From contig JAKTNV010000011.1 in assembly GCA_022747635.1 (NCBI GenBank), forward strand, positions 13,370,704 to 13,434,703: a DNA stretch of 64,000 nt. The letters are read 5' to 3'. The DNA comes from Hetaerina americana (taxonomy: Eukaryota; Arthropoda; Insecta; Odonata; Calopterygidae). Position numbers and translations under genes: made by a program. Shown here piece by piece: positions 57,290 to 64,000 of this stretch. Position 1 is the stretch's first letter. Every line of letters starts with the position of its first letter. The notes beneath the pieces are model-generated. The model was not told the origin of the DNA. It saw nothing but the letters and a program-made list of their open reading frames with translations, and did not search any database.

Positions 57290-57585
57290 CTAGGTTAATC
57301 TACTGAATGAGGTAGGTTTTTGATGGACACAAATACCAAATAATAAATATATAAATATATCCTTTCTCCTAAAGCAAAACACCACCCAATATCCTTCTCT
57401 GCGTCTCTTTATCTCCGTATACTTCCTTCCTCCCTTTATCCCGTCCAACATTCCCATCCTATTCCAGCCATATTCTGTTTCAATGACAATCACTCCCTTG
57501 CCGTAGATAGCCACGCTCGTTATCGGAGTTTTAAGCAGCCTTTTTTTCTATATCCTTGAGCAATGTCCCTGTCCCTACTTCCCTA
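57289..57585 (-). mobile_element. RTE-like copy with internal deletion, minus strand
   Basis: Minus strand: 'GTGTLLKDIEKKAA', then the region equal to SVAMYG, which jumps to 'NRMGMLDGIKGGRKYTEIKR', the 3' UTR and the hairpin CTACC-tcattc-AGTAG (one mismatch). Between MYG and NRIG the intact copy has about 80 residues that are deleted here. The 3' end lies against (TA)n at 57288. Confidence 0.88.
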
Positions 57586-59277
57586 CTTCTTGTGTATGTT
57601 GGCTTTATTAAAACATATTCACAAATACAAATAGCACTCACATAGAAACGGCATGCGTAAAAATACACCTGCAGACAATCCTTCGTTTGGCGAAACACAA
57701 AAACATGCGTGTGAGTGAACTTTTTATTCATGTTATTGCTGCTCGTCGTTTAATTCAATGCCATTATCGCACTTAATCTCATCATTTAGAAAACCAGTGT
57801 ATTAGACATCTTTCACCCTCGTCCGTGTGGTATTTTAAATTTTTTTATATATATCATGGGATAGGGATCAGGGGGATCTACAGCAACAATTCTTAATGTA
57901 AAAAGGAAGTGCGGTCATTACTGTGAATTTTTCGTTTTTTCATGTCAAATAGTTCAACATAATGAGTTATTTTATGGAAAGTAATTTTAAATTTATATCA
58001 TCTCCTCTAAACCCTTCTTCTCCATGACCATCTTATGCGCCATACTTCTCAGGTGATGGTTATTTTTTACAAGGTATTTTACCAGTGTTGGTGTATCTTT
58101 CAATAATGCATCATGCCTGCATACATGTTTATGATATATATAATTTTAAAATATAATGGAATATTTTGAAAGTCTGAAAAAGGTCTCTCCTAAATTAATG
58201 TAATATTTGATTGCTATGCTCGATGGGATGTACGATTTTTCTGCATGTTGACAGATATTTTTATGGGGTAGTTATTACGTTCTAAAATCTATCTGATGAT
58301 ATCTATCCTCTTAGCTCCACTGGTGTTTCCAGTTGTTTTTATTCATTCAAATTAAAATGTACGAATCCCCGTGAAATCCTTAACTTTAACGTATGCCTTG
58401 TGCAGGAGCAGGAGGAGGAGAAGTTTTTCTATAAAAAGAACCATGATTTACGATATCATCTCTTTGAACGCGTTCAGGAAACCTCTTGTGTACCTTCTTC
58501 TGCGAATACTTCTTCTAGATGTGTGATTTCAAGAATCTGCCAGTATGTACGGAGGAGAGTGACAATGTACGTTACTCACTGAGTCTACCACGTATGATTT
58601 TTGCTATTTGAGAATGATTAGATTTGTTTAGTCACCGCCAGTGTGTTACATACCTTTCCTAGGCGCAGCACGCTTAACTACGAGGAGTGTAATTTTTTTA
58701 TCCTCCCAATGGCATTCAGTTTTAAGGAAATTTGTTGTGACTTTTTTCGAAATCTCATTACATCAGCTGTCTCCATTTTTTCGTATGCTTAAAGATAATA
58801 AATGTCCATGTATTAACTTTTGTAATTATCTCTTCTTGTAAAAATTAGTATGTATTGATTGCTATGATAGTTTTTGTGATCATGTATTTACTTTTAAATT
58901 TTAAGTTCTCTTCATATAATTGTTCATAAAGTATCTCTGATTGTCTGCCATGCCTCGCATTTAAAATAACCGGTTAAGAATTCATTCTAAGTTAAAATGG
59001 TAACCTATGAGATTATTCATGACGATTAAATCTCATATTTATCTGATGAACTGATTTAAAGAAATAACGATGATTCATTATTAGAACTTTCAGGCAAGTA
59101 CATTACTACAGGTACCTGTACAGGGTACCTGTATTGTGACATTATTACCATCTGACTTCTCAGCTTCACCGGATTTTAATTAAACACCTGATTCGTTGAA
59201 AACACTTCTCAGGGCTTGATTGTGGATTTCCTTTCCAGTGATGGGGAGGACCGAAGAAAATATTTCTGTCATGTACA
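57586..59277. other. Intergenic AT-rich sequence, no feature recognised
   Basis: A small palindromic word 'caggtacctgtacagggtac' lies at 59109-59128. No gene or repeat family was assigned. Confidence 0.5.
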
Positions 59278-59279
59278 TA

Positions 59280-59371
<92 letters not shown>
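59278..59371. repeat. (TA)n(TG)n microsatellite
   Basis: TA to about 59349, then TG to 59371. No RTE tail at the edges. Confidence 0.97.
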
Positions 59372-61479
59372 TTATGCCTATACACACATACCTGTAGCTT
59401 CGTTGCATCGTATTCCACCAGTTTCAAAATAAAAATATGGAAATATCGAGTATCTGAGAAAAAAAAAGGAGGGTACAAATCTGAATTCGTCCCCCATGAA
59501 TGTCAATGAGTTCGATTCGGGACTATAACGACGAAATCTCGATAATTCTCCGGGATCAGCGTGGGCTGTGAGAAATTCGAATGCTCCACTCAGACCGTGG
59601 ATGAAATTGGAGCGTTCATAATTATTTTTCAAACGCCTGTGAAACCACAACTCTCCAATCTCTAATCCCCTTCTATCCGCGCTCTCTTAACCTCACGGTT
59701 GCGTTGCAGATGGAACGATATTCTACTTCCTTCTTCCAACTCCCGGTTTTTTACATTTAAATTTTCTATATTTGGCTCAAATAATACACCCTTATCGCCT
59801 TCCTATGTCCACATCTGTTATTTTTCTGCGTATTGAAATGAAGCGGCAAGTATCTCAGTCCATACGGTGTTGAGCTAGAACCGAATTACGTTGGATACTA
59901 ATGCTAGTTTTTAGCATTTTTTTCAATAATCCTATTTGGTGCTAAGGTACAGAGTTCTATTTATTTTTTGGTACATTGATATTGATAAGGCTTTAGAGAT
60001 GCGGGTTCGGTGAAGAATTTAGAAAATTGAATTTGCGAAAATAACGGAAATGTTGTACTTTACGAAAAAAAAATTCTTCTCAGAAGTAAATTTCTATTTC
60101 TAAAACGGAAATCTTAAATCTTTTGAGTGCCAAAGGGTCCAATTTTCACACACTCGACTTTTCGTCTTCTCCGCGGTGAACGGCATTCGTCTTGTTCGTG
60201 AAAAACGCTAGTATCCTAACTTTTTTGATAAAAAGGTACGTATATTTTTATAGGCTTTTCACAAGTATGTAACCTCAAGATATATCATTATCTCCTGTCA
60301 CGTGCATGGCTGGAAATCGATTATTCCATTGACTTCTTCAGCGTATCCAGCGTTAGGCCATACAAAACATGCAAAAAAGCAGTAGGTATTGAGGGAGTCT
60401 TTCTTTGACTGGATAAAGGAAGTATTCCGTGCATAAACTGTATTGGAAAAGAAAGAAAAAAGTTAGAACCAATTTTTGAGAACCAGTACTCGGCTGAAGA
60501 CGGAAGTCTGGGTGTCTATGGAAGACGTGGACCTCAGAGAAAAAAACTAATGATGACCTTCGAGAAAAAAATGACGGAAGAAATGTGCACAACAAAAACA
60601 GAATTATTTTCGCATTTTTTCACGGAACAGGATTTTTTAAGAGAATGGCGTTGTCTAAATTCTGGGGGACTTCTTATCCAGGGAGTTATATACTCGTACC
60701 ATATAAATACGAATAGACAAATTAAACCCGAGTAAAAAAGGTTATCTTTCCCCGTGTAAGATGGGCACTTTCGTCAAAAATGATTTTCGAAAACAGACCT
60801 TTCTATTATTTAAAACTTTTATGAATTATACAAAACCAGTTCAGAAAATAAAAATGCTTAGTGCATTAGACTAATTATATTTTATTACCAAGTTAGAGTA
60901 TCATAAAGTAGCGCCTGAAAGCAACAAGTTTTTCTTTATCGCTAACGTGAAAAATTACTTCAAAATGTTTTAACTTCTCGGAGAGTATATTTTCGTTACG
61001 CCGTAGTATTGCAGAGATTTGGATTGTGCTTGAGTTATCGAGGTCATAAGTTCAAGTCAGTTGAGGTGGAACATGCGTACAACTCCTTTCCTCGCCTCAT
61101 TTAACGCAGCTGGTTAGAAACTTTCGTGCCCTTCGAGTGGGCAGGGAAAGTGGAAAGTTTGAAATAATCTTTGGCGCGCCGGTTGGTAAGCAATACCTTC
61201 TTGCCATGAGGTTCGTGCTATCGAAAATTGTAATCATGCGTATCAAGACTTTGCTGTCAACTACTGAAAACGCAAAGGAGTACCTCCTGACATATTTTTA
61301 TTATTTGCCTCGGGTCAAGGTAGGTTTTTCGCGAACTAAGGGACTATGTTCTCATCCCTTACCATTACGATATTAAATACCCTAATACCCAACGCCAATA
61401 ATCAAATCTCCAACTTCTTATGACTGCATTTGGTATCCCTTCAATTCAGTCAACATGTTTAATCTAGTCCTTCTGTAAA
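59372..61479. other. Intergenic sequence; one weak tRNA-like box
   Basis: 'cataagttcaagtcagttga' near 61046-61065 loosely fits a B box but has no partner copy. Frames of 60-90 codons show no domain. Confidence 0.45.
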
Positions 61480-61489
61480 TTAGTTTGGC

Positions 61490-61737
61490 TATGGATAACT
61501 GAAGAATAAGATAGAGGGAAGAACGCTTGGCAAGTGAGGAAGGGGAAGGAATAAGGATAGGTATACCGGACTGAATAATTGGAAAAAGTAAGTAGGGGAA
61601 TTGTGGAGGTGCTTGCAGTGGTGTTGGATGCCAGATTGTGTTTAGTTGAGGGAAAACATTTATCGTTCAACCGCAGTACGTGTGGTCTATTTCAATCCAA
61701 AACCTCTCTTATACGATGTAATAGCAATATTAATTGA
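61490..61737 (+). mobile_element. RTE-like 3' tail, diverged, ending in (TA)n
   Basis: 'gatagagggaagaacgcttg', 'gcaagtgaggaaggggaagg' (GRTLGK*GRGR), then 'caatccaaaacctctcttat' with a broken hairpin, and (TA)n at 61738. The match starts at 'actgaagaataagataga', close to the 5' limit of the copies at 3424 and 34715. Confidence 0.8.
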
Positions 61738-61805
61738 AATAATATATATATATATATAGTAAATATATATATATAGTAAATATATATATATATATATATA
61801 TATAT
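61738..61805. repeat. (TA)n microsatellite with TAGTAAA interruptions
   Basis: TA blocks separated twice by 'tatagtaaatata'. It directly follows an RTE tail. Confidence 0.95.
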
Positions 61806-62349
61806 TGTACTTGCGTTGATGGCGGGCAATGAATATTGCAATCTGGGTTGTTTTCAACCCTTAGATCATTGATTGGACTTCATGTATCCCTAAGGTCATA
61901 TAATTAATTTCAAATTGAAAAGTGCACATTGTTAGACAGTAGAAAAGAAGAAAGGAAAAGGAGAAAAGTCGGTCGAGTTTCGTTCTTTCCTACAGTATTT
62001 CTCTGTAGAATTTTACCAAGAGCTTGAGTTAGACAAGGGCGGACGTTCGGAGCGGTCTGATTGGCTTGGATCCAGGGTTTTTCTTTGAATGCCGGACTGT
62101 TCATTCAGGGAAAATCAGGTTACGATTTCCACATCGTATCACTCCTCAGTCATACCTTTTTCCCCAGTAATCTAATTTATGTAGTTGTCAAAATTCTTGT
62201 TATTCCAACTTCCCTGACGATTGTAACCAATGACGCGCCAAGCGGTCTGTGGCATGCCAAGAATACCTCAGCACTCAAGGAAAAACCTCACCAAGACTAT
62301 CAGTTACCATGGTTATCGACGTGTTTAACATGGACTAGTTGAATTCAAA
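61806..62349. other. Intergenic sequence, no feature recognised
   Basis: No gene or repeat family assigned. Confidence 0.5.
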
Positions 62350-62353
62350 TGTA

Positions 62354-62405
<52 letters not shown>

Positions 62406-62547
62406 TTAGGTATATATATATACATACACACATACATATATATATATAGGTTAGGTATATATATATATACATATTTATATATACATACACACATACATAT
62501 ATGTATGTATATATATATGTATATATACACATCTTTTTTATGTATAC

Positions 62548-62598
<51 letters not shown>
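62350..62598. repeat. (TA)n array with duplicated GGTTAGG interruptions
   Basis: TA blocks with TACA/TATG patches. The word 'ataggttaggtatatatata' occurs twice (about 62401 and 62447), showing a local duplication of about 46 bp within the array. Confidence 0.95.
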
Positions 62599-62599
<1 letters not shown>

Positions 62600-62601
<2 letters not shown>

Positions 62602-62633
62602 ACAACTACCAAATATTTATTTGGTAGTTGTGT
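62600..62633. repeat. Perfect palindrome built from RTE 3' UTR sequence
   Basis: Arms 62600-62615 and 62618-62633 are exact reverse complements with a 2-nt 'tt' spacer. The right arm 'tatttggtagttgtgt' matches the RTE 3' UTR word 'gtttggtagttgtgtccatc' at 52444-52463 except for one base. It lies directly beside (TA)n. Confidence 0.85.
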
Positions 62634-62944
62634 CTCATGTGTGAGACAAAATAATGTCATTAAGTCATTGTATTGTTTTTAAGTGCTTCGTTAATTTTGA
62701 GCCGTATATTGGGAAAACACAAAAGAAGCAACACATTATGGAAGGAGCCTCAATAGAGGGGTGCGTGTGTAATAGGGACTTTGTCCCCCGCCCCCTTTCA
62801 AGATCCGCCATTAATCACGTGTCATCTACTGCGTGTTTGTAAATTTGAGTCTCGAGAATGTAATCAATCACTTTCCTCCGCTAATTAAATATATACATTT
62901 ATCCCTAGGGTACAAAGTTGCTTAATTCAATATACAAAGATCGA
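62634..62944. other. Short unassigned stretch
   Basis: No feature recognised apart from a small 'gtctcatgtgtgagac' palindrome at 62632-62647. Confidence 0.45.
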
Positions 62945-63330
62945 TTTTGCTGCAGCTTCATACCCCGTCGGTCCGGATTCGAATCCGCGCGGTGGCAAAA
63001 AATTTCTGAAGTATTCCGATCCCTACTTTGGGTACAATTTTGGGATAAATTTTACATCTACAACTACGCAACACCCATCAAGACGCTGCAAGGGTGTGTG
63101 GTAGGGGGTGTTAGGACACCACCCGCAAAATAAAATGCAAAATAAACGAAAGCATGCTAATTCACACCAACAGAGTCGTATATAATCATACGAACAGCAA
63201 GTGAAGTACGCCATCCGTCAGTCGGACGGGATGTTAAAAATGAGTTACCACTTCGGCATCCTTCGCTGTTAGAGTAGTAGACTAATGCTGGCACCGGGTT
63301 TTCAATCCACCCTTTCTACAACCAGTCACA
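62945..63330 (+). mobile_element. SINE-A copy split by repeat D
   Basis: The left part (to about 63053) has the B box 'ggattcgaatccgcgcggtg' and 'attccgatccctactttggg'. The right part (63199-63330) has 'gtcggacgggatgttaaaaa' and 'agactaatgctggcaccggg'. These are consecutive blocks in intact SINE-A. The intervening 145 bp are the head of repeat D. Confidence 0.82.
63054..63196 (+). repeat. Repeat D head nested in SINE-A
   Basis: 'acatctacaactacgcaaca', 'gacgctgcaagggtgtgtgg', 'tagggggtgttaggacacca' and 'ccgcaaaataaaatgcaaaa'. Same start as at 18293, with the body cut short. Confidence 0.78.
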
Positions 63331-64000
63331 CAAAAATCGTACCCCAACCGAATCGACCAACATTCCCAAACGGAATGTTGGTCGATCACCTGCCCTGGTA
63401 GCAAAGCAAAAAAACAGCAACTTGTTGAGAGATTGGAGCGATGGGTCCAAGCGGTATTCTCTTCCACAGGAATACGGTCGTGTCCGTTGAAGTTGAAAGG
63501 GAAAGGGGAGGGACGCCCTCAGGAGGGTGGGGAATGAGGGGTTGAAATGCGTAGCGGTGCCCCATCGAGGTCCCTTCACCCGTGAATGAGAGGGCGACGG
63601 GATGATTAATCTAGGGTTCCGTCTTCATTAACCGTACTCGGCGACGTGAGGGAGAGAATCGATCTCCGCCCGCGTAGAGCCAATGCATAGGCTTGGAGAA
63701 ATGTTCCTGACTGCCGCCCAAACGGTAGAGCGTAAAGTGCCCGGTGAGTGAATTGTCACCTTTGCCGGTCATTGTACATGAGTACAGCAAGGCATTGGAA
63801 GAAAGAAACTTGGATAAAGTGAAAGTGTGGCTTTCGAGAAGAACCTTAGAACTAGGAATAAAATATGAAATATTAACCTAAAAAGAAAGGAAAAGCGGCA
63901 GAGAACGGCTTTTTACAAACAAGTACAAATAAGAACGTTAGTAACAGCACTAACTGCCCACTGGCGCACTCTGAGCATAGAGCGATACAAAAAGGAAACG
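63331..64000. other. GC-richer terminal stretch, no gene recognised
   Basis: CpG-bearing words at 63500-63720 (gggcgacgggatgattaatc, ggcgacgtgagggagagaat). Minus frames of 61-87 codons lack domains. It may continue beyond the window. Confidence 0.4.

Noticed and set aside
62350..62598. Telomere-like GGTTAGG words in the TA array
   Set aside because: Only two isolated copies, duplicated together with the surrounding TA. Not a TTAGG array.

Overview
The window is eukaryotic, gene-poor, repeat-dense DNA. It is AT-rich and full of long (TA)n microsatellites. It carries many non-LTR retrotransposon fragments, several tRNA-derived SINE families and three mariner relics. This mixture fits an arthropod, probably an insect, but no host gene is present to name the species. 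No host exon, rRNA gene or functional tRNA gene could be recognised. The longer open frames other than the reverse transcriptase come from low-complexity C/T-rich DNA, TA repeats or transposons.

The dominant actor is one family of non-LTR retrotransposon, called RTE-like here from its reverse transcriptase signatures. Its best copy lies at about 50.6-52.5 kb and keeps an intact 590-codon reverse transcriptase frame. About twenty other loci are decayed or 5'-truncated relatives. Many copies end in the same 3' block: a 'gtccatccaaaaacctacc' motif, a small conserved hairpin and then (TA)n. At several loci the copy also begins in (TA)n, so the family appears to insert into TA microsatellites. A second, older lineage of the same superfamily lies near 13.7, 25.2, 38.3 and 46.7 kb.

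Layout. 0-9 kb: a palindromic element, RTE fragments, a 73-bp perfect palindrome beside (TA)n, a C/T-rich island, an RTE copy split by a SINE, a SINE split by an 85-bp mariner-like miniature element, and a TATG/TA microsatellite. 9-20 kb: G- and C-rich blocks, SINE-B, a degenerate GAACGAA minisatellite, a 42-bp RTE tail inside (TA)n, a 211-bp TA tract, and repeat D with a perfect hairpin. 20-33 kb: RTE relics, SINE-A, an internally deleted mariner keeping the first 26 transposase codons, SINE-B inside an old RTE, and SINE-C inside another RTE. 34-47 kb: TA arrays with RTE tails, a long RTE relic, a truncated mariner transposase, a C/T-rich island, palindromic and D elements, an RTE split by repeat D, and SINE-A with a perfect 12-bp target duplication. 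48-64 kb: C/T-rich islands, the intact reverse transcriptase copy, further RTE tails, a tRNA-like head, TA arrays and SINE-A split by repeat D.

The likely logic is a retrotransposition ecosystem. RTE-like elements probably supply reverse transcriptase for themselves, and possibly for short tail-only elements. SINEs and mariners have repeatedly landed in older copies, giving a relative age order. All family names are working labels based on reading and mutual alignment by eye; no database search was possible.
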